From the NCBI GenBank assembly GCA_013289095.1, contig JABDAO010000011.1, forward strand, positions 1-47,948: a DNA stretch of 47,948 nucleotides, given 5' to 3'. The position numbers and the translations under genes are program-made. Below, piece by piece: positions 9,007 through 18,365 of this stretch. Position 1 is the first letter of the stretch. Each line of letters begins with the position of its first letter. The stretch comes from Bacteroidota bacterium (GTDB lineage: Bacteria; Bacteroidota; Bacteroidia; Palsa-965). The notes under the pieces were generated by a model that saw only the letters and a program-made list of their open reading frames with translations, was not told the origin of the DNA and did no database searches.

Positions 9007-10956
9007 ATGAAAACAACCACACTCCTCTTATACCTTTTTTGTGTAAGCACACTGGCTTTTTCTCAAACACAGCGTGTTGAACTCTATGAAAATTTTACGG
9101 GAGAAGATTGCCCTGCCGCTCCGGCAGCAGATTCTACCGTGCACCTTTTAATAAATGCAAACCCAGGTAAAATTGTTGCAATAGCCTACGAAACCCGGTT
9201 ACCAAACCGGCCTCCCGGAGGTTCCCTCTACAGCCAGGACAGCAGAGATATCCGTAACCGGGTGAGCTACTATGGGATCACGCTTGTTCCCTATGCGCGT
9301 TTCGACGGAAAAACACTGGCCGATCCGGCCAATGCAACCTTGAACGGGCTTTCCACACTCTTGACCCAAAACACCATAGACACCACAGCGGCCAATGTGA
9401 ATGCACCCTTTACGGTAAAAATGTCGCACACGTTCAATACAACTTACGACAGTGTCACCGTACAGATGGTCATCACGGCTACCGAGGCCCTCACCTTTAC
9501 CGGCACACTCAAAGCCCAGATAGCCATGGAGGAGGCAAAGATTAAACTTCCAGCTCCCAGCGGCTCAAACAGACAAACTACTTTTTACAACGTATGCCGT
9601 TTGATGCTCCCACCCGACACCGCCAACGGAGGGCCTTCGCTCGGAACAACCCTTCCGGCCGTCTGGGCTTCGGGCCAGACACAAACGCTGAGTTATAAAG
9701 TGTTGGTCCCCACGTCTATTTATGACAAAGGCCAGATCTGTTTTGCCGGTTTTGTACAAGATTCAACAACCTTTGTGGTTGAACAGGCTGGAATAGATGT
9801 CATCCAACCCATACCAAACGATGCATCCCTAACCTATCTGAAACCCTTTCCGTTCCTGCTGTGCAATACCGATTCGGTAACCCCCGTTGCAACCCTCTAC
9901 GATCGGGGGGCCGATACCTTGCATAATTGCATACTTACTGATTTCATCAATACTGGGGGCCTTCTTCAATCAACCTGGACCGGGACGCTTGCCCCGGGCG
10001 ATTCCACCACCGTATCGCTGCGAAAATTAGGCGTTGTCACCGGATTGAATACATTAACGGTTGGGGTTGTCTCGCCCAACGGAGTGTATGCCGTAAACTC
10101 CAGCAACACAACCCAGACCCAATCTTTTAACATCGACAGCACTGCAGTCATGGCCCCGATGGTACAACCCTTTAACCCGGTAAGCGGTTATCCGAACTTC
10201 CCTCCCCACGGATGGCTGATCGACAATCCGAGCAATAATACCACCTGGGCTGCATCGAACAACGTGGGTGATCTGGCGCTTGGCTGCGCCCGCATGAATT
10301 TCGCCAACTCCCCTCCCGGCGATATCGAGTATTTATATTGCATCAACGTAAACCTGAGCGCAGGCAATACGGCTGTCATTTTCTTTGATGTAGCCTATTC
10401 GCCTTACCCGGGCTATCCCGATTCGCTCGTCATTCAGGCTTCAGACAATTGTGCCGCCACCTGGACCACCGTCTATTCAAAAGGCCCCAACGACCTGGCC
10501 ACTGCTCCGCTCGATACCACCACCAACTTTACCCCTTCGGCAGCTCAGTGGAGACATGATGTCGTAAACCTCAATGCTTTTGCCGGACAAGACAATGTGC
10601 TTGTACGTTTTAAAGCCATCAGCGGGGGAGGAAACAACCTGTATATTGACGATGTAAACATCTCGAATTCAGCGCTTGGAATAAAAGAAAACACTCTTTC
10701 GGCCACGGTGAATGTACATCCCAACCCCTTCTCTACATCCACCCTCATCGATTTCAACCTTAGCCAGGGCCAAGACGTGGTTTTTAAGGTCTATAACCTC
10801 CTGGGCAGAGAAGTCTTTGCTTCACCCCCCTCCTCCTTCCCGGCAGGCGAGAACACCCTTGGCTTTCGTGCATCTACGCTGGCCGACGGGGTTTACTTTT
10901 TGCAGCTGAATACAACCGAAGGAACTACTTCTCAAAAAATAGTGATTTCCAGATAA
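9007..10956 (+). CDS. secreted Omp28-like protein with T9SS C-terminal sorting domain
   Basis: ORF 8962-10956; likely start ATG 9007 followed by signal peptide MKTTTLLLYLFCVSTLAFSQ. Omp28-like VELYENFTGEDCPAAPAAD. C-terminal VNVHPNPFSTSTLIDF..GREVF..LADGVYFLQLNT..SQKIVIS is a typical T9SS type A sorting domain. Confidence 0.88.
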   Translation: MKTTTLLLYLFCVSTLAFSQTQRVELYENFTGEDCPAAPAADSTVHLLINANPGKIVAIAYETRLPNRPPGGSLYSQDSRDIRNRVSYYGITLVPYARFDGKTLADPANATLNGLSTLLTQNTIDTTAANVNAPFTVKMSHTFNTTYDSVTVQMVITATEALTFTGTLKAQIAMEEAKIKLPAPSGSNRQTTFYNVCRLMLPPDTANGGPSLGTTLPAVWASGQTQTLSYKVLVPTSIYDKGQICFAGFVQDSTTFVVEQAGIDVIQPIPNDASLTYLKPFPFLLCNTDSVTPVATLYDRGADTLHNCILTDFINTGGLLQSTWTGTLAPGDSTTVSLRKLGVVTGLNTLTVGVVSPNGVYAVNSSNTTQTQSFNIDSTAVMAPMVQPFNPVSGYPNFPPHGWLIDNPSNNTTWAASNNVGDLALGCARMNFANSPPGDIEYLYCINVNLSAGNTAVIFFDVAYSPYPGYPDSLVIQASDNCAATWTTVYSKGPNDLATAPLDTTTNFTPSAAQWRHDVVNLNAFAGQDNVLVRFKAISGGGNNLYIDDVNISNSALGIKENTLSATVNVHPNPFSTSTLIDFNLSQGQDVVFKVYNLLGREVFASPPSSFPAGENTLGFRASTLADGVYFLQLNTTEGTTSQKIVISR

Positions 10957-10977
10957 ACCCAACATGAACATTAGAAA

Positions 10978-11110
10978 GGTTCCCTGGCGCCTTTCAAAGG
11001 TTCCATAGTGCCTGTGAAAGGTTCTGATGTGCCTTGATAAGGCACTAAGATGCCTTGCAATGGTTACGAGGTGCCTTAACAATGAACCTAAGAAAGCATC
11101 CTGTGAACCC
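10978..11110. repeat. degenerate 21-bp tandem repeat (consensus ~AAAGGTTCCNNNGTGCCTTNN)
   Basis: GG marks at 10978, 10999, 11020, 11041, 11062 and TGAACC marks at 11083, 11104, all spaced exactly 21 bp. Confidence 0.85.
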
Positions 11111-11239
11111 AGTTATCAGTCGGATATGCTTCTGCCCCCCCCTCTCGAGCTGCTGAATGACAACAAATTCCATCATTAATTTCAAATTCTTTGCAGGATT
11201 CGAAATTTCCACTAATTTTGCGCCTCGTTAAGAAAGAAT

Positions 11240-11313
11240 GGATCGGTAGTTCAGCTGGTTAGAATGCCGCCCTGTCACGGCGGAGGTCGCGGGTTCGAGT
11301 CCCGTCCGGTCCG
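11240..11313 (+). tRNA. tRNA-Asp(GTC)
   Basis: GGATCGG TAGTTCAGCTGGTTAGAAT GCCGCCCTGTCACGGCGG AGGTC GCGGGTTCGAGTCCCGT CCGGTCC G; full cloverleaf pairing, anticodon GTC, CCA not encoded. Confidence 0.97.
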
Positions 11314-11326
11314 CAACTACAAATAG

Positions 11327-11361
11327 AAAAGCCCTGTATATCAATGATGTACGGGGCTTTT
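11327..11361 (+). terminator. hairpin downstream of tRNA-Asp
   Basis: AAAAGCCCTGTATATCAATGATGTACGGGGCTTTT inverted repeat followed by T-rich sequence. Confidence 0.75.
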
Positions 11362-11370
11362 GATTTGGCT

Positions 11371-11390
11371 GTTGTCGGTTTCGTTGTCGG
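11371..11390. promoter_or_regulatory. putative integrase arm-type direct repeats, left end
   Basis: GTTGTCGGTTTC GTTGTCGG; matched by GTTGTCGGTTTT x2 at the other element end. Confidence 0.45.
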
Positions 11391-11425
11391 ATTGAGAGCT
11401 TTAGAACATAATGCCCAATCTGAAA

Positions 11426-12412
11426 CTATTCTAACTCCGAATCAATATCCTGAACCATTTTTACCAATTCAGGAGTTGGTGAAAATTGGGTAAGTACCTG
11501 ATCGGTTTCCTTATTGACCCAATCTAATTTAGACTGATCGTATTTCCAATCTTTGGAATCTGTTAATATGATAGTTTCATTTTCTTTTGAAGAGGCAGGC
11601 ATTTTGAAACCAAAATGCTCGACTAGATGGCGGCCCTTCATTGCGTTCAGAATGTTATAAATAGCCATTGCATAAACCCGCTCTGCTCCTTTCCTCTTTT
11701 CTTTTTTATCCGGGTTCGGCTGGGTAAAGATTTTGGTTCCGTATTTTATGGTTTCTATCAAATCCTTTTCCATATCTACAATCGGTCGCATGTGTTGAGC
11801 CTTCCTGCTGGTAAATATTTGCTTGTCCGATTTCCAGAGGTTGAGCCATTCATCAATTAAGATTTCAGCCATTTTTTTATTAGCGACCACAATATGAAAA
11901 TGGGGGTTGTACGTCCTTTTCATGGAATTAAAGTTACATTCCAATGCTCTGATTCCACTCAACTTCATGCCAGTACCCCGGTCATTCCTTTTTTTATACT
12001 TAGCGACAATTTTGTTGAACCCTCTTATCATGCCTTCGTTAATCCATTTGTTGAGATTCTTTGCAGGAATAGCTTTTACGGTAAGGGTAACAAAATAAGG
12101 GGCTTCCCAGTGTTTAAGGACAGGATAATATTTATTTATCATAACAGCTTTTTTGTTTCCAGCACATACGGTACAAATACGACTTCTGCAATAATTGGCC
12201 GAATACATTCGACCGTTTGCTGTCGTGACTTTATCTAAGCAGTAGTAAGCATTCCAAAGAGATTTCTGAAACCGTTTGTTTCCTTTTTTTTCTGCAATTT
12301 CTAACAGGACTTTTATTAATATCCGGGAAATCATTTTCTTTTTTCCCCTGCTTTGTTGCAATTTTTGATCCGTCAAATCACTGCCTTTCCCTTTTACTAA
12401 TCGTTGTTTCAT
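11426..12412 (-). CDS. rolling-circle replication initiator (Rep_1-like HUH endonuclease)
   Basis: 328 aa; HUH-type motif TYNPHFHIVVANK, upstream PYFVTLTVKA (motif I), downstream DLIETIKYGTKI with candidate catalytic Tyr. Confidence 0.82.
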   Translation of the reverse strand: MKQRLVKGKGSDLTDQKLQQSRGKKKMISRILIKVLLEIAEKKGNKRFQKSLWNAYYCLDKVTTANGRMYSANYCRSRICTVCAGNKKAVMINKYYPVLKHWEAPYFVTLTVKAIPAKNLNKWINEGMIRGFNKIVAKYKKRNDRGTGMKLSGIRALECNFNSMKRTYNPHFHIVVANKKMAEILIDEWLNLWKSDKQIFTSRKAQHMRPIVDMEKDLIETIKYGTKIFTQPNPDKKEKRKGAERVYAMAIYNILNAMKGRHLVEHFGFKMPASSKENETIILTDSKDWKYDQSKLDWVNKETDQVLTQFSPTPELVKMVQDIDSELE

Positions 12413-12499
12413 GGCTTTTGGGTTATTTTATTTGTCCTGAATATTTCTAATGTATCAAGCATCCCGTTCCGAAATTTCGGTTGGAATGGGGGGAATCAG

Positions 12500-12790
12500 T
12501 TATCCCCGGCGGTATTTTACCGACTGAACTTTGCTAACAGAATTTTCTACCTCTGCCTTTTTATACCGAACACGTGACTGAATACGGTATGAGGGGATTG
12601 TACCCAGCTTGCTCCATTCGTTAAGCGTAGGCAAACTTATTCCCAAAATTGCAGCGGCCTGATTCCGGGTAATAAACTCGGTTTCGGGAAGATGTTCGGG
12701 ACTGTGGCTTTTGAGTTCTGACTTAACGCAATCTCTGATTAGCGTTTCAAAATCTTTTAGAGAAATTGGGGAAAGAATAAAATCATTCAT
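12500..12790 (-). CDS. helix-turn-helix (HTH_17/excisionase-like) DNA-binding protein
   Basis: EFITRNQAAAILGISLPTLNEWSKLGTIPSYRIQSRVRYKKAEVEN; internal ATG at 12790 (MNDFILSP) is the likelier start of the track ORF 12500-12838. Confidence 0.85.
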   Translation of the reverse strand: MNDFILSPISLKDFETLIRDCVKSELKSHSPEHLPETEFITRNQAAAILGISLPTLNEWSKLGTIPSYRIQSRVRYKKAEVENSVSKVQSVKYRRG

Positions 12791-12887
12791 GGCGTAAGAA
12801 TATGCCACAAAGCACCAACAAAAAAAAAAGGAAATCAAGAAATAAGGAAGGACAAAGACAACTTGTCTCTGGACAAAGACAACTTGT

Positions 12888-14624
12888 CTAAGTATTACGA
12901 ATGGCTCTTTCGAGGGTTTTAGGACTTATACGATGCTTTTCACAGGTGGCTTTTTCAGCTTTATTGTGTGAGTATTTTTTATTCCGGGTGAAACGGTTAT
13001 AGGTTGCGAGGTATTCCTTATACTTTACTTCTGTACTTGGGAGTTTTTTTCGTTGGGTTTTACCTACCGACTTCGATGAAACAAGCGTAGGTTTGTTAGC
13101 ATTTTTTCCATCCTCGGTGTAAGGGTCCTCGGCAATTTGCTCATGCGAACAGACTTCAAAATCCTTAAAAAGAAGAGGGTGTTTTATTTTCAGTTCATCT
13201 ACCTTGCTAACTATGCCTGAATCGAAACCATATTCTTTGATTATTGTTTTATTCACAATTTCCCAAAAATCATTTTTGGCATGTACCCACCCCTTATGAC
13301 CGCCTTCGCAACCAGAGTGAAAATAATTTGTGTGAAGTGTCCTAATGTAGGTTTTGGCGTTCGCGCCATACAACGTGTCTGGAGTTAGAGCAAAATTATC
13401 TTCAAAATACTTTACCCCCTCCGCAAAGGCTTGACAGTAAACCCCAACATAGTTTCTGCCATTAAATGTTTCATTAATGTTTTCATCCGAGTTCCATGCC
13501 GGAATTTGTCTGGAATTTAATATTAGCATCAAATATGGGGAGTAAACCGGAATCTTAAACGGGTACTCCTTTCTGGAGAAAGTGAAGCTGTCGATTCCTT
13601 TAAAGTGTTGTAAGTTTTTGTTATCCCTAAAATATTCAAGATCAATAAAATAGCTATGTAACTCCTCTTTGGTTCTGTCCTTTAGCTGTTGAAGTGGCGG
13701 GGCCGTTTGAATGATGTTATTAATTTCACTAGGTGGTTCAGGTTTCGCTAATGGAGCTATCGTAAACGGAAATTCATTTTGAAAGTAAGAGGGGGTTTCA
13801 AGGACAAGCAACCAAGCACGGTAATTCCTTCCAACCTCTTCACCCATTTCGTAAAATGCATTTGCTTCATAATAAGCATTTTCATTCGCTAGGGCTTTTT
13901 TGCCCTGATTTTTATATGTGGTAGTAAATCCATGTGCCATATTAATATTGATCGCTTTTAGAATTAATTCCTTAATGTTTTCAGGAGTGGAAATAAAGGG
14001 AGTGAAGGTTGTTTCAAATCCTTTTAGAAATCCAATGGCATAACAGTCGAAAACCATGAGAAATTCATCTGCTAATCTTTTATTATCCTTATGAGAAAAG
14101 CAAAGTAGTTCGTAGGAGCCATGTAGAACAGGAATGCATTTGGCAGTGGCAGTGTCAATGTAGATGAATTTGTTTCGTTCCATGTAATAGGTCATTACAT
14201 TTTCAGGAACAAAACCCATTTGGAAATTCAGTTTGTGTTTTCCTTTGTCAAAAGAAATGATGTCAATAGAAAGGTTGAATTGTTTTGGGAGTTTATTTGC
14301 AACCTGCCAGCTTTCCTTTTCTTTTTCTACTCTCGCTCTAATTTCGTTCTCTCGTTCGGCATTGTCTCTAAGGAAATTAAGAAAATTCTCTTTAGTAAAT
14401 TCTTTGCAATAGGACTGTTCATTTTCTATTTCTATGCCTTTATTTACTCTCAAATAATTCAGGAATGCTCCTTCGTGAATTTGCTTAAAAATAGCCTTAC
14501 TAACTTCAATTTCTTTCGGATTTTTTCCTTCACATTCACCTAGTGGAATAGCTCCCCAGAGAATTGCATCTTCAAATAATTCATCAAAGGATTTGTATGT
14601 CTTTTCGATTTCCATTACATCCAC
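12888..14624 (-). CDS. 578-aa protein of unknown function (element cargo)
   Basis: Long ORF with GTG start directly after the upstream stop; no family recognised. Basic C-terminus NRFTRNKKYSHNKAEKATCEKHRISPKTLERAIRNT. Confidence 0.85.
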   Translation of the reverse strand: MDVMEIEKTYKSFDELFEDAILWGAIPLGECEGKNPKEIEVSKAIFKQIHEGAFLNYLRVNKGIEIENEQSYCKEFTKENFLNFLRDNAERENEIRARVEKEKESWQVANKLPKQFNLSIDIISFDKGKHKLNFQMGFVPENVMTYYMERNKFIYIDTATAKCIPVLHGSYELLCFSHKDNKRLADEFLMVFDCYAIGFLKGFETTFTPFISTPENIKELILKAININMAHGFTTTYKNQGKKALANENAYYEANAFYEMGEEVGRNYRAWLLVLETPSYFQNEFPFTIAPLAKPEPPSEINNIIQTAPPLQQLKDRTKEELHSYFIDLEYFRDNKNLQHFKGIDSFTFSRKEYPFKIPVYSPYLMLILNSRQIPAWNSDENINETFNGRNYVGVYCQAFAEGVKYFEDNFALTPDTLYGANAKTYIRTLHTNYFHSGCEGGHKGWVHAKNDFWEIVNKTIIKEYGFDSGIVSKVDELKIKHPLLFKDFEVCSHEQIAEDPYTEDGKNANKPTLVSSKSVGKTQRKKLPSTEVKYKEYLATYNRFTRNKKYSHNKAEKATCEKHRISPKTLERAIRNT

Positions 14625-15011
14625 TTAAAACAAAGAAAGCTGGCTATCATCATCCTGAACCTGTCGTTTAAGCCGGGATTGGTGAACAGGCTTATCTACC
14701 TCTTCAAATATTTCCTGCCTTTCTTCACTCTTAGCAACAACCGTTTCAATGTCAGCAATAGCCAATTCAATCTCATTGGGAGCATCAGGAATATTGTTTT
14801 CCGCTTTGTAAATACGGGCTTCTATAATCTGGCTTCTCCAAATTTCCATCAACTCAAGGGAGGAGGTAAGCCCCTTTTGAATAGCTATATCCGATTGAAG
14901 ATATATTGCTTCCAATTTTTCAGTCAGCTTTCTATCTGACATTGCAGCGAGGAGAGTTATATTTCTCTCTGCATTTTCGAGGGCTTCATGTATCCTAATG
15001 TCGTTACTCAA
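14625..15011 (-). CDS. 128-aa hypothetical protein with C-terminal QLSLF (beta-clamp-binding-like) motif
   Basis: ORF overlaps the end of the R-M gene by 8 bp; ends ...QVQDDDSQLSLF*. Confidence 0.85.
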   Translation of the reverse strand: MSNDIRIHEALENAERNITLLAAMSDRKLTEKLEAIYLQSDIAIQKGLTSSLELMEIWRSQIIEARIYKAENNIPDAPNEIELAIADIETVVAKSEERQEIFEEVDKPVHQSRLKRQVQDDDSQLSLF

Positions 15012-17826
15012 GGATACCTCCTTCCACTATTTTTATGTCAGCTTCAGTCAGATCGTATAATTTGTAAATGAGATGATTTATCTTCTCCTCATTATGTTCT
15101 ATCCGTTGTTTTGTTTGCTCAATTTTAGTTTGAAGCGAAATGTCTTTTAATTCCTCATTCAGGGTCAGAAGAGAATCAACACACTTAACGATTTCATCAT
15201 GCCACCCTTTTTCTTCTTTCTTTGAGAAATCAATCATCGAAATTGGAATTGCTTCGATCTCTGATTTTTTTATTTTCGGAAAAATAGTCTTGAAATCTGA
15301 ATTGACTTTTCTCCAAAACCATTTACCCAAATGGCTATTGATTATTGCAAGAATATATTTTAATGAATAATCCGTTATCGAAATTAAATTGTATAGCGTA
15401 TTTAGGGTGTAATAATTCCGTCCGTCAAACGTGGCAACCGGAGTATTCCCGATTTGCCGAATTAGTATTTTGTTGTTTAGAAAATATTTCTCATCCCTTT
15501 TTCTATGCAGTAAATCTCCATAATGCACATAAATGCCCCTCCAGTTAGTTTTATAACTGTTAATGTCTTTTCCGTCTAATACCTTTTTCCATGACTTGCT
15601 TTTCGCTTTATTAGAGAGGAAATCTTCTTTAGTATTTGTGCCATGACTTCCTCCCAATTGAATACCAATGCAGGTATCCGTGATTTCTCCAAGATGAATT
15701 GAATTTGCTTCAATTCGATTAAGGAGGTCTTCTGTTGAATCATCATTAGCGACATTAAACTTGAAATTTTGATTTGATAAAAACTTCTTAGTCGAAATCT
15801 TTGTAACACTTTCCCCCTCAATGGTTATAACGCTATCTTTAAGGCTTAAACTATTACTCACAACCAATATAACCGTTTCAACCTGTGCATCTTCAAAAAC
15901 TCTATTCTTAAATACTCGGATAGTTTCCAGTGAATAGCTTTGTAAAATCAGTTGTCTGATTTTTGTAGCATTTTCATTTACAAGAATTGTATTAGGAATG
16001 ATGAAGCTGAATTTTCCGTTTTTCTTTAAAAGAGACAGGGCCTTTTCGCAAAAAAAGACATATAAATCATATTTCCCTCCGTATGATTTATATTTCGTTG
16101 AAATGTACGTCTTTATTGAATCGTCAAAGGTTTCCCTTCCTAAAACATAAGGAGGATTCCCAATTACTACATCAAATCCACCCTGCTTAAATATTTCTGA
16201 AAATCCCTTTTTCCAGTTAAATGGCTTTATTTTGCGTTCGTACCCTAAATCAATTTCGCTGTCATAAAAATCAGTATCAATTAAGCTATTTCCATTTTTA
16301 ATATTGTTGTCAAGGTCAGGTAGAACTCGTTCGTGAAATAGACTTATCTGTTGCTTAATGGAGGCTTCCGTCTCTCCTTCCATACATTTGAGCAACAAAC
16401 TAAGTTTTGTTACCTCAACAGCGTTTGAATCAATATCAACGCCAAAAATATTATTGAGAAGGATGCGTTTTTTTTCATGAGTGGTTAGAGTGCCTTGGGG
16501 AGTGAAAGGGTTATCTTTTCCTCTTTTCGTTACGTATCCCTTTTCGTGATACCAATTGACGTGATGGTTCAGCAGATACTCAAAAGCACCAACCAGAAAA
16601 GAACCGCTACCGCAAGCGGGGTCCACAATGGTTATTTTCTCAATTTCTTTGGGTGATTTGCCGTCAATGAGTTTTCCGACCGTGTTTTTTACAATGTATT
16701 CAACAATGTACTGAGGGGTGTAAAAAACGCCTCCGGCTTTTCTTACTTCCGGTTTCTCTTCAATTTTTACTCCCCTTGCCGGAGTTATCCGAATTACCTT
16801 GCCCAAAAATTGCTCGTAGGCATTGCCCAAAATCTCAACTGGCATTACCGAAAATTCGTAGTTACATAAGGGGTAATACAATTCATCAACTACAATTTTC
16901 AGAACCTTGTTATCAACTTTGAGTTTTGGAGTAATAACGTCTTTCTCGAAATCGAATAGGCCGGAATTGTATTTGTCATCTGCCTGCTGAAACAGATCGA
17001 ACAGATTTTTATAGGAATCGCCCTTTGATACGGCTTTTTGCAATTGTCCGTAGGGTTCAACGGCCCGGTCTTCGCAAAAGCGGAGGAAGATCAAACGGTC
17101 AATTGTTTGCTGAACAGCAAAGTTCAGCTCCTCATCATCTATTTTTTTGTTGTTAAAGGCAATGCTTTTGGCAAGGTATTGCCTCCATTCGTCCAAGCTC
17201 TTTACAAAGCGCTTATCCAGTGTGTCGGTTCCGCGCTTGCTTGCAGAACTCTGAACAAACTTATCAAAACGGCCCTTGGTAACTGCTTCGTGTGAAAACG
17301 TGTCGTAAAGGAAATCAAAATCTTTGCCGAAGTCCTCAAAACCGATGTATTTTAACCGGGCTACATTTGCGCTGTCGTTCAGGTTTGGGACTTTGGAGCA
17401 ATCGTAAACGATAAACTCCTCAAAATTGGTAAGGATTGAAACGTAGGCTTGTGCGCTGCTTCCGTAACGTCTTAGTTGATAAGCAGACTCTTTGTTTGCC
17501 TTGAGGGAAACGGAGGGCTTTTTAGCCTCAACGTAGAACAGACGTTTTGTTGTGCTACCAGAAAGACGAAAACCGTAATCCGGAGCTTTTGCTCTGTCTT
17601 TTCTTCCCTCCCGGACAACTACCTTGTCCTCGTAAATTACTTCCCGGTATGCTTCAGAATCACCCTTTTCATTGTCTATATCCCAGCCCAATGCTTTAAA
17701 AAACGGATTAATAAAGTCCTGTCTGGTCTTCTGTTCATTGTAATCGGGCAAATGATAGTCTTTCCGGTGTTCCCGGAATCGTTCAACAAGTGCTTCTATG
17801 ATGGATTTGGCTTGCTCTCTGGACAT
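15004..17826 (-). CDS. Type IIG-like restriction-modification enzyme (Eco57I-type methyltransferase fused to HsdR_N-like nuclease)
   Basis: PD-(D/E)xK-like APDYGFRLSGSTTKRLFYVEAKKPSV; methyltransferase motifs ITIVDPACGSGSFLVGAFEYLL and VVIGNPPYVLG; C-terminal TaqI-like specificity region. Likely start MSREQAKS at 17826 within ORF 15004-17880. Confidence 0.92.
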   Translation of the reverse strand: MSREQAKSIIEALVERFREHRKDYHLPDYNEQKTRQDFINPFFKALGWDIDNEKGDSEAYREVIYEDKVVVREGRKDRAKAPDYGFRLSGSTTKRLFYVEAKKPSVSLKANKESAYQLRRYGSSAQAYVSILTNFEEFIVYDCSKVPNLNDSANVARLKYIGFEDFGKDFDFLYDTFSHEAVTKGRFDKFVQSSASKRGTDTLDKRFVKSLDEWRQYLAKSIAFNNKKIDDEELNFAVQQTIDRLIFLRFCEDRAVEPYGQLQKAVSKGDSYKNLFDLFQQADDKYNSGLFDFEKDVITPKLKVDNKVLKIVVDELYYPLCNYEFSVMPVEILGNAYEQFLGKVIRITPARGVKIEEKPEVRKAGGVFYTPQYIVEYIVKNTVGKLIDGKSPKEIEKITIVDPACGSGSFLVGAFEYLLNHHVNWYHEKGYVTKRGKDNPFTPQGTLTTHEKKRILLNNIFGVDIDSNAVEVTKLSLLLKCMEGETEASIKQQISLFHERVLPDLDNNIKNGNSLIDTDFYDSEIDLGYERKIKPFNWKKGFSEIFKQGGFDVVIGNPPYVLGRETFDDSIKTYISTKYKSYGGKYDLYVFFCEKALSLLKKNGKFSFIIPNTILVNENATKIRQLILQSYSLETIRVFKNRVFEDAQVETVILVVSNSLSLKDSVITIEGESVTKISTKKFLSNQNFKFNVANDDSTEDLLNRIEANSIHLGEITDTCIGIQLGGSHGTNTKEDFLSNKAKSKSWKKVLDGKDINSYKTNWRGIYVHYGDLLHRKRDEKYFLNNKILIRQIGNTPVATFDGRNYYTLNTLYNLISITDYSLKYILAIINSHLGKWFWRKVNSDFKTIFPKIKKSEIEAIPISMIDFSKKEEKGWHDEIVKCVDSLLTLNEELKDISLQTKIEQTKQRIEHNEEKINHLIYKLYDLTEADIKIVEGGILE

Positions 17827-17982
17827 AAATTGGTTAAAGGAGGTTAAATATAGCCAAATGGAGGAAAGTATTGGGGGCAATGAGGGAAATATTCTGTTTT
17901 TTTACAAACGTTAGGACGGAACGAAAAAGGAGTCCGTTGTGGACTCCTTTTTCATTGTAAAATGACAATTGACCGGGAAGGG

Positions 17983-18282
17983 TTATTTATGTGCAAGGTT
18001 CTTAACATCATTGATATAATCCTTGATGAGAGTAACCATAGTAGGCGTATGATCTGCGAGTAGAAACCGGCCCTTGATAAAGTCAAAACCATGTTTTTCA
18101 ACAAGCGAGCCTATGGAAGAGTTCAAAAATGAACTTGACATCGGGGTACATGCTTTTAATGAAAGAACAATGATAGAACCGTTGGTTAAAGCCTTGTCCA
18201 TTGCTAAAAAAAGCAAGACCCCCTCAGTATTTGTGGAGGTTCCGGTTACTATATCCTTAACTACAATTATTTCCTTTTTCAT
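17983..18282 (-). CDS. STAS-like domain protein (DUF4325-like)
   Basis: 99 aa MKKEIIVVKDIVTGTSTNTEGVLLFLAMDKALTNGSIIVLSLKACTPMSSSFLNSSIGSLVEKHG; layout matches STAS-like DUF4325 (by eye). Confidence 0.7.
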   Translation of the reverse strand: MKKEIIVVKDIVTGTSTNTEGVLLFLAMDKALTNGSIIVLSLKACTPMSSSFLNSSIGSLVEKHGFDFIKGRFLLADHTPTMVTLIKDYINDVKNLAHK

Positions 18283-18289
18283 AACAGTT

Positions 18290-18356
18290 CGTCAAAGGTA
18301 CGACAAAAACAGGACAAAAATATGACAAAAACCGGGCAAGAGTATGATAGAAATCG
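18290..18356. repeat. 11-bp-period direct repeat upstream of the STAS-like gene
   Basis: GTCAAAGGTAC GACAAAAACAG GACAAAAATAT GACAAAAACCG GGCAAGAGTAT GATAGAAATCG: six contiguous 11-bp units. Confidence 0.7.
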
Positions 18357-18365
18357 GGGTGTTTC

